61,319 nucleotides of DNA from Bacteroidota bacterium (GTDB taxonomy: Bacteria > Bacteroidota > Bacteroidia > B-17B0 > Aurantibacillaceae): contig JANYEQ010000047.1 of assembly GCA_025363015.1 (NCBI GenBank), positions 1-61,319 on the forward strand. Reading direction: 5' to 3'. A model generated the notes under the pieces. The model made no database searches. It had not been told where the DNA came from and worked only from the letters and a program-made list of their open reading frames with translations. The translations under genes and the position numbers were made by a program. Below, in pieces: positions 8,963 to 18,394 of this stretch (position 1 is the first letter of the stretch; each line of letters starts with the position of its first letter).

Positions 8963-11056
8963 TTATTTTTGTATAACTATTTTTTCGTTCATAGTTTTTG
9001 CATTGCCGCTAATACTTAAAAAATATACGCCATTTTTAAGTCCAGTTAAATCAATACTTTTAGGCGCTATGGTATTATAATTGTTTTGTATAAAAACACA
9101 ATTGCCTAATACATCAACTACCTTTAATTCGTAATTACTAATTTGTTGTGTGGTTTCAAAAAACACAAGCCCTGTTGATGGATTTGGATAGATAATAATT
9201 TGATTTTTATCGCTAATAATTTCTTTTACACCAATAATTTCTGGATTAGTTGTGATTTTTGTTTGCGTTACATTTAAAACAGTTCGTGCATTTTTATTGG
9301 TACTATACTCAGCCACAAAACCAACTATGTACATATTGTCTTCGTTATATTTACTAACACCTGGCGTGGCTGTAGCGATAGTTAATGTATATGTTTTTTG
9401 ATACGATTGTCCCTGCGTACCTCCTGTTAAAGGAATTGGTCCGCCCGAAAACCCAAACGATCCATCTATAGAACGCACTAGCGTGTTTTGATGTTTATAT
9501 TGCCAAGTATTTAAAACATACGTATTATTTGTACTTGAAAAATAACCTGTGTTATAATACTGCGACCAAGGTGTGGTATAATAATTATTAAATTGATTAA
9601 ATCCATTTACGGTAGTATCGGCACTATTACCCGACACGTTGTTTTCGGTTAGATAAGCGTTAAAACGGTAATCGCCTTTTACTTCGCCCACAAAATCAGC
9701 TTGTAACGTAAACATTAATTGACGCGTAAAACTATTATAGGTTTTATTAATAATACTCACACTTACTGGCGTTACAGCATTTAAACGTGCATTTATTTTG
9801 TTGGCATAATAAGGGCGAGTAATAGCAACCGTAGCCAAACTGTCAAAATATTGTCTATCAATTAAAGCGGTGGAAAAATATTTTTTATACGCACTAATAA
9901 CGCCTGTAGAACTTATTTCTCTTAACGAATCTAAATCATGAATGTTAACGGCTATAATTGTGCTATCGTTTTTTAATGCCATTAGTTTACTTTGTGCGTC
10001 ACAACTTTCGCCATCGTAAGCGCTTACATATTGCTCTACCAAAACGCGTTTTTTTGGCGTGGTAGCTTGAATAGTTATATTTGTTGTTAAAGTATCATTT
10101 GTTTGGCTTTGGTCAGTTGTGCCATTTACATTGCTTAACCAGCATTTTAAAGGATATAAACCCGCACTTGAAACTGAATACGGTAAGCCAAATGTAAACA
10201 CATTTGTTTCATTATAATTTAAGGGGTTTGTAAGCGCCAAAGTTTCTGTTTGCACCGCAGATGAGCCTATTTTATAATTTAAAGTAATTGTATTAATGGC
10301 CGTAGCACCATAATTGGTATAGCTTAAACCAACTGTATTTTGTGTATTTATTAATACGTATTTGTTAGTTTTTAAATTACTTAATCCTGCATCTAAACTA
10401 TTTGCAAGGGTTACAACTTGTATGTCGTCAATCCAAAGTTGATATTTATTAGTTGAATAATTTTTAAACGCAAAACGTAAATTTTGTCCAGCAAAGGGCG
10501 TAAGGTTGATTGAACGTTTTGTCCATGTACTATTTTCACCACCAGTAGTTGTGCTAAAATTGGAAATGGTAAATAATCTATCGCCAATGGTAAAATCGGC
10601 GCTGGTTAATGTACCTGTTTTATTTGTACCATAAACTTCATAAGCATCAGCGTTATTAGGATCGGGGCTTTTAGCATACCATGTTAAAACGGTATTAGGT
10701 ACTATGCCAGTAATTTGTGGTGTAATTAACCATCGATTAGCTGCAATTGTTGTAGTATCAAACCAACTGGTACTTACAAAAAAAGTATCGTTATCTGTTG
10801 CATTATAAACTACTGCCCAACCCTTATTTTTTAATGTCGGAACATTAAATGGTTTGTTTGGATTACCAGCGAAACCTACATTATTATTATGCCCATCTTG
10901 TATAGTAGAAAATAATGTGGGTACCGTTGTATATTGTGTTGCCCCAACCGAAAAGCTTTGCAATGTGAGATTACCAGCGCTATTACTAAAAATTACTTGC
11001 GCATAATTAGTTAGCATACAAACTAAGGCTATTACTATTAACGGAAATTTTCTCAT
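8963..11056 (-). CDS. Omp28-related secreted protein with T9SS C-terminal sorting domain
   Basis: 697 residues. A signal peptide ends near residue 19 (NYAQ). Residues about 20-215 form a jelly-roll of the cleaved-adhesin/choice-of-anchor-J type (FFVSTSWFD, RWLITPQI, YQLWIDDIQV). A CARDB/Ig-like stretch follows. Residues about 335-600 match the Omp28-related family (KRVLVEQYVSAYDGESC, thioredoxin-like start). The last 80 residues are a type A T9SS sorting domain beginning IIIYPNPSTG and ending KIVIQK. The protein should be exported to the periplasm, pass the outer membrane by the type IX system and be attached to the surface or released. Its ATG lies 6 nt after the T-tract of a terminator, so how it is expressed is a puzzle (see findings). 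Confidence 0.9.
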   Translation of the reverse strand: MRKFPLIVIALVCMLTNYAQVIFSNSAGNLTLQSFSVGATQYTTVPTLFSTIQDGHNNNVGFAGNPNKPFNVPTLKNKGWAVVYNATDNDTFFVSTSWFDTTTIAANRWLITPQITGIVPNTVLTWYAKSPDPNNADAYEVYGTNKTGTLTSADFTIGDRLFTISNFSTTTGGENSTWTKRSINLTPFAGQNLRFAFKNYSTNKYQLWIDDIQVVTLANSLDAGLSNLKTNKYVLINTQNTVGLSYTNYGATAINTITLNYKIGSSAVQTETLALTNPLNYNETNVFTFGLPYSVSSAGLYPLKCWLSNVNGTTDQSQTNDTLTTNITIQATTPKKRVLVEQYVSAYDGESCDAQSKLMALKNDSTIIAVNIHDLDSLREISSTGVISAYKKYFSTALIDRQYFDSLATVAITRPYYANKINARLNAVTPVSVSIINKTYNSFTRQLMFTLQADFVGEVKGDYRFNAYLTENNVSGNSADTTVNGFNQFNNYYTTPWSQYYNTGYFSSTNNTYVLNTWQYKHQNTLVRSIDGSFGFSGGPIPLTGGTQGQSYQKTYTLTIATATPGVSKYNEDNMYIVGFVAEYSTNKNARTVLNVTQTKITTNPEIIGVKEIISDKNQIIIYPNPSTGLVFFETTQQISNYELKVVDVLGNCVFIQNNYNTIAPKSIDLTGLKNGVYFLSISGNAKTMNEKIVIQK

Positions 11057-11061
11057 TTTGT

Positions 11062-11095
11062 AAAAACCTTAAAGGCTATTTAAAACCTTTAAGGC
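11062..11095 (-). terminator. Intrinsic terminator after the TMTC-like gene, touching the next start codon
   Basis: Arms CCTTAAAGG (11094-11086 read on minus) and CCTTTAAGG (11075-11067) are exact reverse complements separated by a 10-nt loop and followed by five T residues on the minus strand. It terminates the TMTC-like transcript. The T-tract ends only 5-6 nt before the ATG of the Omp28-like gene. Confidence 0.75.
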
Positions 11096-11107
11096 TTATA
11101 TTAATTA

Positions 11108-13606
11108 TTAATTATGAATTGGTTTAGATGTTGGCATAACACTTACCGAAGGCACTTGCCCCAATAATTGTGGTGTACACATTGGTAATGCTTTTTTAAC
11201 CTCAGCATAATTTGGATTAAGTTGTAAAGCACGTTCCCAACACTGTTTGGCTTGTTGGTATTTTTGACGATTAAAATAGGCGCCGCCTAAATTATACCAA
11301 CCCTCTGGGTTTTCTGGCGATAAAATAGTGCACTTATTATATTCAATTGCAGCACTATCCATTTTACCTTTATTAAACATTGTTTGCCCACGGTTTTTTA
11401 AATCGTTGTAATAAACAGCATAATAATTGCGTAAATAAGGGTTGTTTGGGTATAAGCGTTCTGCATTTTTCCAATAGTAAAGGGCTTCAAAATCTTTACG
11501 TAATTTAAAGTGCGCTAAGCCTAAATTTAAATACCCATTTACGTAGCGTGGGTGCAATTCAACAGCATGTTTTAAAAATCCAATACCTTTATATAGAGCC
11601 GCTTCTCGTTTATCTTTGTATCCACCTTGTTTTACTTCTTCATCTGTAATATGTAAAGTACCATTATAATCGTTAAAACGAGTACTATCTTGCCCTACCA
11701 CTTTAATACCTGTCACCTCTTTGGTATCGGCCAAATCCACCCAACGGGCTCCAGCGTTTCCTAAAACCAATACTGAGTTTGGCATTGTATTTACGTCTTT
11801 TAAAAATAAGGTTACATCATTTTTCCAATCAAAATTACGCTCCCAAGTTTTGCAACCAAATAAAAATCCTATTACTAATACAATTGCTGTTAACGCCACT
11901 CTGCGCACATTAATGGTAATGGCTGATAGTTTTTCAAACCCTTGTAAAATAAGCCAAGCAGCTGCAATACAAAAACCAATGTTGGAGTGAAAGATAAGAC
12001 GTTCGCCCATGGTAGCTCCAATATCCATTAACACGTTACCAATTAGTAAAGCAAACACAATATACGTCATAATTGCAAAACCAAGTATGTGCTTTTTTAA
12101 AGTTAATTTAATGCCTGCATACACCATACCAATATGTATTATTAATGAGGCTATAAAATCCCAACTTGTAAAATGGCGGTAAATAATAGTGTTATACGAA
12201 TAATCTGACGATAATGTTTTAGGGAAGGTTTGTAGTATTAAATATTTTAATAATACATAGGCTTTTGTACAAAAACGTTCTTCGCCAGTAGCTAATAAAT
12301 AAGGGTTATTTAAAATTTCGGTATCGGGTACGCCTGGTTTTAATTTAACAGCTAACAAGCGCATTGCTAAATAAAATAACATAATAAAATAAAACCATGC
12401 CATTAGAGTATGAAAATTTTTCTTTTTATTAGCCCCCATCATATAAATACCAACACCAATATACACAAACGGAAACAACCAAAATGCTTTAATTGGCTTA
12501 GCCCCTGGAGGTGCGTGCATATCAAAACTACGTTTCATGTACAGCATTAAAAAAGCACAGGCCACAAAGGCTAAACCAACATATAGAGTAGATTTAAATT
12601 CGCTTGTTTTAAAAAATGTTTTAACATCAAAATCATTTTCGGTAAAAGTATAAACTGCTAAAGGCACTAATATTAATAAGGTTACAGCATATTCTTTTGA
12701 GAGAAGTGCCAATAAAAACATAACAGATGCCCAAATTAAATCGCCTCGCTTTTTGGTTTCTAAATACTTAAAAGCATAGAGGAACGTGAGGGAGCAAAAA
12801 ATGAGTGAGAAAATTTCGTCACGACTTTTTACATTAGCAATGGCTTCGCTGTGTATTGGATGCATAGTAAATATTAAGGCTGCTAAAAATGCCAAATCTT
12901 GATTGGTTCTAAAAAAGCATTTACTAAACACTAAATACAAAAACACGCAGCCAAGGGCAAACGTCCAAATATTATTAAAATGGCGAAGTTTAGCCCCATA
13001 TACTTGGCAATCTACCTCATTAAAAACACCATCAATGTTTAAATCTTCGTCAAAATCATTTTTAAAATTTTTGTTTAAATCCCAACAAGCGTAACACTCG
13101 TTCCCCTCAACAATACCGTTATTATTAATATCTACATAATCGTTAAATTCATAGTTTGATTCTGGTCGACCGCAAGGCGATGTATAATTTACCTTCTCAT
13201 TATCTAATTTTCCATTCTGATTTAAATCTTGCGTTTGCATGTATAGCCCACTTCGATAGGGGGTTATAAACTCTTGTTCAATAGCAAAACTAACTACTGA
13301 AAGTGGGCGGTAACGACCTCCAGCTAATTGATCGGTAGCACACATACGACGGTAAAAACTTTCGTAGGCATCTTTAGTTAAAATGCCAGGTATGCCGCGT
13401 ACCCCTTTTATTACCCAATCGTTTTGATGTATAATAATACCATCATCTAAGGCATATTCGCCATTTATTGAGGTAATGTAAAACGTAAACCCAACAATAC
13501 CAACAATTATCATTGCCATTTTGTGAGTTAAAAACGTAAAATACTTAAAGTGCTGAGTTAACTCAGGAAACGTAGGTGCTTTTAAAGATTTTTGTGCTTG
13601 CGCCAT
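11108..13606 (-). CDS. TMTC-like GT-C-type membrane protein with EF-hand-like insertion and C-terminal TPRs
   Basis: 832 residues. The N-terminal membrane part (about 12 helices, residues 30-590) resembles TMTC/O-mannosyltransferase-like GT-C proteins: EYALDD at 50-55 gives the acidic pair expected in the first external loop, followed by GGRYRPLS (96-103), HPIHSEAIANVKSRDE and LLSKEYAVT. C-terminal tetratricopeptide repeats run from about 680 to 810 (RYVNGYLNLGLAHFKL; PEGWYNLGGAYFNR). Residues 127-199, in the same external loop, carry four Asp/Asn-rich loops of dockerin/EF-hand type: DLNQNGKLD, DINNNGIVE, DLNKNFKND and DLNIDGVFN. I do not recall that block in ordinary TMTC proteins. A lipid-linked sugar transferase role is inferred, not shown. 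A terminator follows the gene. Confidence 0.8.
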   Translation of the reverse strand: MAQAQKSLKAPTFPELTQHFKYFTFLTHKMAMIIVGIVGFTFYITSINGEYALDDGIIIHQNDWVIKGVRGIPGILTKDAYESFYRRMCATDQLAGGRYRPLSVVSFAIEQEFITPYRSGLYMQTQDLNQNGKLDNEKVNYTSPCGRPESNYEFNDYVDINNNGIVEGNECYACWDLNKNFKNDFDEDLNIDGVFNEVDCQVYGAKLRHFNNIWTFALGCVFLYLVFSKCFFRTNQDLAFLAALIFTMHPIHSEAIANVKSRDEIFSLIFCSLTFLYAFKYLETKKRGDLIWASVMFLLALLSKEYAVTLLILVPLAVYTFTENDFDVKTFFKTSEFKSTLYVGLAFVACAFLMLYMKRSFDMHAPPGAKPIKAFWLFPFVYIGVGIYMMGANKKKNFHTLMAWFYFIMLFYLAMRLLAVKLKPGVPDTEILNNPYLLATGEERFCTKAYVLLKYLILQTFPKTLSSDYSYNTIIYRHFTSWDFIASLIIHIGMVYAGIKLTLKKHILGFAIMTYIVFALLIGNVLMDIGATMGERLIFHSNIGFCIAAAWLILQGFEKLSAITINVRRVALTAIVLVIGFLFGCKTWERNFDWKNDVTLFLKDVNTMPNSVLVLGNAGARWVDLADTKEVTGIKVVGQDSTRFNDYNGTLHITDEEVKQGGYKDKREAALYKGIGFLKHAVELHPRYVNGYLNLGLAHFKLRKDFEALYYWKNAERLYPNNPYLRNYYAVYYNDLKNRGQTMFNKGKMDSAAIEYNKCTILSPENPEGWYNLGGAYFNRQKYQQAKQCWERALQLNPNYAEVKKALPMCTPQLLGQVPSVSVMPTSKPIHN

Positions 13607-13641
13607 AATTAAAAATTTATGCTATAAAACTGTGCAAAATA

Positions 13642-13649
13642 CAAATTTA
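13642..13649 (-). promoter_or_regulatory. Putative -7 box for the TMTC-like gene
   Basis: TAAATTTG on the minus strand matches TAnnTTTG and ends 35 nt before the ATG at 13606. No TTG is found at the expected -33 spacing. Confidence 0.4.
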
Positions 13650-13721
13650 ATGCCAAATAAATTACTAAAAATGCTATTTTAACGTTTAAAAATTAATAAA
13701 AATAGTTAATTTGGGGCTTTA

Positions 13722-16700
13722 ATGGGCAAAATTAAAAATTATTGGGGGTTAATAACCATTGGTATCTTAATTATTTTAAGTGCTGAATTTATTTTTAAAA
13801 TAAACTCAAAATCGCTAACAAGTATTGCGCAAAAAACAAGCCAACTTTTTACCCAAAAACAAATTAGCACCAACAACGTTTTACAAAATGTATTGCAAGA
13901 TAACGGTTGGAGTCATTATATAAATTATCAAAACCTTTACGAAACAGAAAAAACAGGCATTTATTTATTTAATAATGATAGCTTAATATTTTGGAACAAT
14001 GCTCAAATTGAAGTAACAAAAGAATTAAATAAACAAACAGATACACAAGGCTTAATAAAATTAAAACAAGGTTATTTTTTGTATTTTATTGAAAAACAAG
14101 CTAACAAAACAGCTTTGGCATTATGCTTAATAAAGCCAACCTATAATTTACAAAACAATTACTTAAAAAACGATTTTAGCCAATGGCTGGGGCTACCAAA
14201 AGAAATAGACTTAACAGAAAAATACACTTTACAAAATGCAGTTAATTTAAATAATAAAATTTTATTTGGTTTAAATGGTGGCGATGTAAGTTATTGCTCT
14301 AAACACGTTTCAAATATAAGTACACTTATTTATTTTTTTGGTATTGGTGTTTTATTTTTAGGACTGTTGTTGTATTACAATTCAACCAAAAGTTTTAAAA
14401 CTGCTTGCTTTGTTTTGTTAACACCATTAATATTTAAAGTACTGTTGTGGTTACAATTACCTGCCTTTTTAGTAAACACATTTTTGTTTGATGTACAATT
14501 ATTTGGCAATGCACAATCTACCTTAAATCCATTTTTGGGCGATGTACTGTTTAATGCCATTGTATTAATTTACGTATCGGCATTTATTTTTTTAACAAAA
14601 ATAAACTCTACTCAAAAAGTTTTACAAATAATGCATAAAACATTTGTTTTTATTTTTATTATTTTAATAACAATACAAATAAACCATTGCATAAAAAGTT
14701 TAGTAAGTAATTCTACCCTATCTTTTGATTTTTTAAGTATTTTTAATATTAAGCTTCCTACGTTAATTGGCTTGCTATCATTAGTATTTAATGCTATAGC
14801 TTTATTTATATGCAGTTATAAAAGCATATTGTTTTTTAATAAAAATGTATTTTTAGATGGCTTAAAATTTGCATTACTAATTTTAACAAGTTGCGTGCTA
14901 ATACAATTTATTACTAAACCCGATATTATTTATTTAAGCTATTGGTTATTTTTATTTTGCAGTGTATTATTTGTATTAATAAAACTAAATTTTGCTAAAA
15001 TTACACTCGGCTTAGGGTTACAAGTGTTGTTAATGAGTGGCATTACCGCGGGTTTTTTAAACTACTATATTTCAAAAAATAAAAAGCTAGACTTAGAAGT
15101 ATTAGCATACAAGTTAAGCGAACGCCAAGACCCCAACTTACAAAGTGAATTTGCTCAAATTCCAAATAAAATTATTGCTGATGAAAAATTAAAAGTATTG
15201 CTAGACTTTTTACCCAACAGCCAAAAAGAAATTGAGCAGGTTTTAAAACAAAATTTTTTTGGTGGCTATTTTAATCGTTATAATATAGAGTTTACCCTAT
15301 TTGATAAAGACTGCAAGCCATTGTTACAAACTAAAGACCCCCGCTTATTAAACGAAGGATATTTAGAAGACCAATTAAAATATTTAGATACCGACTCGCT
15401 TACTGATCATTTATTTTATATTGCAAATTACAAAAAAAATTCGCGCTATGTTGCAAGGGTTGTTTTAGGAACAAAAAAATTATACCTACAATTAGAGCCC
15501 AAACAATTTGAAGAGTTAGGTAGTTTTCCTGATTTATTTTTAGATCAATCGCAACAAAAACAAGAAAAATTAAAAAACTTTAGTTATGCTGTATATCGCT
15601 CGGGGCAAAACACCAGCCGATACGGCGAGTATAATTATCCTTTTTTTATAAGTGATTCGGCAAGTTTAACAAAATCAAATTTAAATTATGTACATCATTA
15701 TTTTAAATACGATGATGGTACAACCGAAATTATAATTAGCGAAAAAACAAAAAGTTGGAATTATTTTTTTACATATAATTCTTATCTATTTTTATTTTTT
15801 TCGGTAATAACCTATTTGTGTTATTTTATTTATGCTTTAATACTTACAAGCAGATTTGCTACAGCATCGCTCACCCGTCGCATTCAAAGTATTGTAATTG
15901 TGCTGCTATTATTAGCAATGAGTGCTGTTGGTTTAACGAGTGGCAGTTTGGTAACCCATCAATTTGAAAATGATAACAAAAAACAATTACAAGAAAAAAC
16001 AGTAACGATTATTAACGAATTAGAGCAACAATTTAAAACGCAAGAATTATTTTTAAGTACGCAAAAAGAATTGGTAAACTTAAAATTAAAAGAATTTGCC
16101 CATTTGTTTAATACCGACATTAGTTTGTTTAATAAAAATGGTGTATTGTTTAATACTAGCCAAGCACGTTTATATGATTTTGGCTTAGCCTCTACCTTGG
16201 CTAATCCACAAGCATTTGAAGAGCTATCTCACAATCAATCATCAGGGGTTTGCGTAAACGAAAAGGCTGGTAATTTAAATTATTTATCATTTTACACACC
16301 GTTATACGATAGTAAAAAACAACTGGTTGGTTTTATTAACTTACCTTATTTTGCCAAACAAAGCGATTTAGCAAACGAACTTTCGGGCATTATAAGTACA
16401 TTAATAAATGTGTATGTAATTTTATTTGTTATTAGTATTTTATCGGGTTTAATTTTAGCAAGTTATATTACGCAGCCCCTGCGGCTTATAAAACAACAAA
16501 TTGCAAACATTACTTTAGGTAAACAAAACGAAAAAATTACATGGCAAAGTAATGATGAAATTGGGAAATTAGTAAACGAATACAATCAAATGCTTATTAA
16601 ATTAGAAGAGAGTGCAAACCTTTTAGCACAAAGTGAGCGCGAAAGTGCTTGGCGCGAAATGGCAAAACAAGTAGCACACGAAATAAAAAACCCCTTAACG

Positions 16701-17312
16701 CCAATGAAATTAAATTTACAGTATTTACAACATTTAATAAAAAATAATCCTAACGATTTTAATTTAAAATTTGAAAAAGCTAGCGCTGGCATTATTGAAC
16801 AAATAGACACTTTAGCCAATATTGCAACTGAATTTGGCAACTTTGCAAAACTACCTAGCACACAATTACAAACCATTAATTTAGTGGAAATAATTAATTC
16901 TGCTGCTTTAATTTTTGAAAATTATACAGATATTAAACTCACTAATTCTATAACCAAAACAGAGTTGTTAGCCAAAGGGGACAAAGATCAGGCATTGCGT
17001 GTGTTTAACAATGTGTTAAAAAATGCAGTGCAAGCTTTGGCCGAAACTCAGCAACCACAAATTAATATTGAAATAAATGAAAAAGAAAATACATTAACTG
17101 TTTTAATAACAGATAACGGTTGTGGTATTGCAGAAGAATTAACGTCAAAATTATTTACACCAAATTTTACTACTAAAACTACCGGCTCGGGTTTAGGTTT
17201 GGCAATGGTAAAAAGCAGTATGCAAAGTTTTGATGGTACTGTTTGGTTTAAATCTAAAATAAACCAAGGCACTACCTTTTACTTAGAATTTATAAAAGCT
17301 AACGTTATTTAA
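13722..17312 (+). CDS. Very large multi-membrane-span sensor histidine kinase, NtrY-like C-terminus
   Basis: 1,196 residues, far longer than most kinases. Architecture: a first membrane helix at about 9-25, a periplasmic part to about 200, a block of seven or eight helices at about 200-440, a second periplasmic domain (about 440-680), two helices near 690-745, another sensor domain, then a helix near 930-955 followed by HAMP. The catalytic part has the H-box WREMAKQVAHEIKNPLTPMK with phospho-acceptor His986, N-box NNVLKNAVQAL, G1 box DNGCGI (Asp1131) and G2 box TTGSGLGLAMVK. The E-I-K-N-P-L-T-P form of the H-box is typical of NtrY-like kinases. No response regulator is adjacent, so its partner is elsewhere. 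Its stop codon overlaps that of the convergent protease gene. Confidence 0.93.
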   Translation: MGKIKNYWGLITIGILIILSAEFIFKINSKSLTSIAQKTSQLFTQKQISTNNVLQNVLQDNGWSHYINYQNLYETEKTGIYLFNNDSLIFWNNAQIEVTKELNKQTDTQGLIKLKQGYFLYFIEKQANKTALALCLIKPTYNLQNNYLKNDFSQWLGLPKEIDLTEKYTLQNAVNLNNKILFGLNGGDVSYCSKHVSNISTLIYFFGIGVLFLGLLLYYNSTKSFKTACFVLLTPLIFKVLLWLQLPAFLVNTFLFDVQLFGNAQSTLNPFLGDVLFNAIVLIYVSAFIFLTKINSTQKVLQIMHKTFVFIFIILITIQINHCIKSLVSNSTLSFDFLSIFNIKLPTLIGLLSLVFNAIALFICSYKSILFFNKNVFLDGLKFALLILTSCVLIQFITKPDIIYLSYWLFLFCSVLFVLIKLNFAKITLGLGLQVLLMSGITAGFLNYYISKNKKLDLEVLAYKLSERQDPNLQSEFAQIPNKIIADEKLKVLLDFLPNSQKEIEQVLKQNFFGGYFNRYNIEFTLFDKDCKPLLQTKDPRLLNEGYLEDQLKYLDTDSLTDHLFYIANYKKNSRYVARVVLGTKKLYLQLEPKQFEELGSFPDLFLDQSQQKQEKLKNFSYAVYRSGQNTSRYGEYNYPFFISDSASLTKSNLNYVHHYFKYDDGTTEIIISEKTKSWNYFFTYNSYLFLFFSVITYLCYFIYALILTSRFATASLTRRIQSIVIVLLLLAMSAVGLTSGSLVTHQFENDNKKQLQEKTVTIINELEQQFKTQELFLSTQKELVNLKLKEFAHLFNTDISLFNKNGVLFNTSQARLYDFGLASTLANPQAFEELSHNQSSGVCVNEKAGNLNYLSFYTPLYDSKKQLVGFINLPYFAKQSDLANELSGIISTLINVYVILFVISILSGLILASYITQPLRLIKQQIANITLGKQNEKITWQSNDEIGKLVNEYNQMLIKLEESANLLAQSERESAWREMAKQVAHEIKNPLTPMKLNLQYLQHLIKNNPNDFNLKFEKASAGIIEQIDTLANIATEFGNFAKLPSTQLQTINLVEIINSAALIFENYTDIKLTNSITKTELLAKGDKDQALRVFNNVLKNAVQALAETQQPQINIEINEKENTLTVLITDNGCGIAEELTSKLFTPNFTTKTTGSGLGLAMVKSSMQSFDGTVWFKSKINQGTTFYLEFIKANVI

Positions 17313-18382
17313 TCGCGTTTATAAACCAATACATTAAATACGTATGGGTTTATACGCTTAATTTGTTCGGTACGTTTTAAGTTTTTAAGTGTCGATTTTT
17401 TAGAGTAAACCGTAACATCTTTTACGTTACTATCGTTAGCAAAATTACTAATCGCTTTTATAATTTCGTTGGTTTTAATAGCAAAGCCAGTACCCTCAGC
17501 ATTTGTTATTTTTCCTCTTACAACGCCTATTACATTACCCTGCTCGTCTAATAATGGCCCGCCACTATTACCAGGGTTTACAGGTATTGATATTTGATAC
17601 ATGGTGGTATCGTTATAAAATCCACTTAACGAACTTAAAGAGCCCTCGCCGTAAACCATATCTTTACGAGGATAGCCAAGGGTAAATACTTTTTCTCCAA
17701 TTTCGGATAGCTTATCGTTAAAGGCAAAAGGCACTTGCCAGTTTTTTATAAGCTCAGCATCTTCTATTTTTAATATGGCTAAATCTAAACTTGGTTCGCA
17801 CAAAACTACTTTGGCTAAAGTACGCTCAATAGTATTATTTTGTATAAAAACACTATCGGCTCCATTTACCATGTGCCAACTGGTAATAATATACCCTTCA
17901 TTGTTTAGCGCAAATGCACTACCTTCAAGATTTGCAGGGGCATAATTTAATTTAGAATTTGTTTTACCTATTTCGTTAATAATAGCATCTTTAGTAGATT
18001 GTAAGGCCAATACATCACGCTTTAAATCGGTAATTTGATTACTATTATTTTTTTGAGCCGTTAATAATGCTAACGAGCCCACCATTACAATAGCCGCAGT
18101 GCTTGCCGCAACAGCAATCGTTTTACCATAACGTTGAAAAAATGTACTATTAATTGAAATTACTTTAGCTTCATTACCAAATTCATTAGCATGAATAGTT
18201 TGTAATTTTTTCTTTAATTCAATTTTTTGTGCATTTAATGTAAGTGCGTCAACAACTAATTTATGTTCGTTAAATGCTTTACAAAAAACAACATCGCTAT
18301 TTAATTGTGCTTCAAAATTTAATTTCTCCTCTACACTAAGATGATTGTTTAAGTAATCATCAAATAAATCTACATTTTTCAT
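17309..18382 (-). CDS. Transmembrane anti-sigma-like/trypsin-like serine protease fusion
   Basis: 357 residues. Residues 1-80 are cytoplasmic and resemble the helical N-terminus of ECF anti-sigma factors (FDDYLNNHLSVEEKLNFEAQL), without zinc ligands. One membrane helix follows at about 88-108, then a coiled-coil-prone linker (110-145). Residues 150-315 form a periplasmic HtrA-type trypsin fold with an intact triad: His170 (ITSWHMV), Asp200 (SLDLAILKI) and Ser273 (GNSGGPL). There is no PDZ domain. The gene starts 12 bp after the stop of the sigma factor gene, so they share an operon. I infer that the cytoplasmic part holds the sigma factor and the periplasmic protease senses or processes an envelope signal. 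A plain membrane-bound HtrA-like protease is the alternative. Confidence 0.85.
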   Translation of the reverse strand: MKNVDLFDDYLNNHLSVEEKLNFEAQLNSDVVFCKAFNEHKLVVDALTLNAQKIELKKKLQTIHANEFGNEAKVISINSTFFQRYGKTIAVAASTAAIVMVGSLALLTAQKNNSNQITDLKRDVLALQSTKDAIINEIGKTNSKLNYAPANLEGSAFALNNEGYIITSWHMVNGADSVFIQNNTIERTLAKVVLCEPSLDLAILKIEDAELIKNWQVPFAFNDKLSEIGEKVFTLGYPRKDMVYGEGSLSSLSGFYNDTTMYQISIPVNPGNSGGPLLDEQGNVIGVVRGKITNAEGTGFAIKTNEIIKAISNFANDSNVKDVTVYSKKSTLKNLKRTEQIKRINPYVFNVLVYKRD

Positions 18383-18394
18383 TTTTATCTTTAA

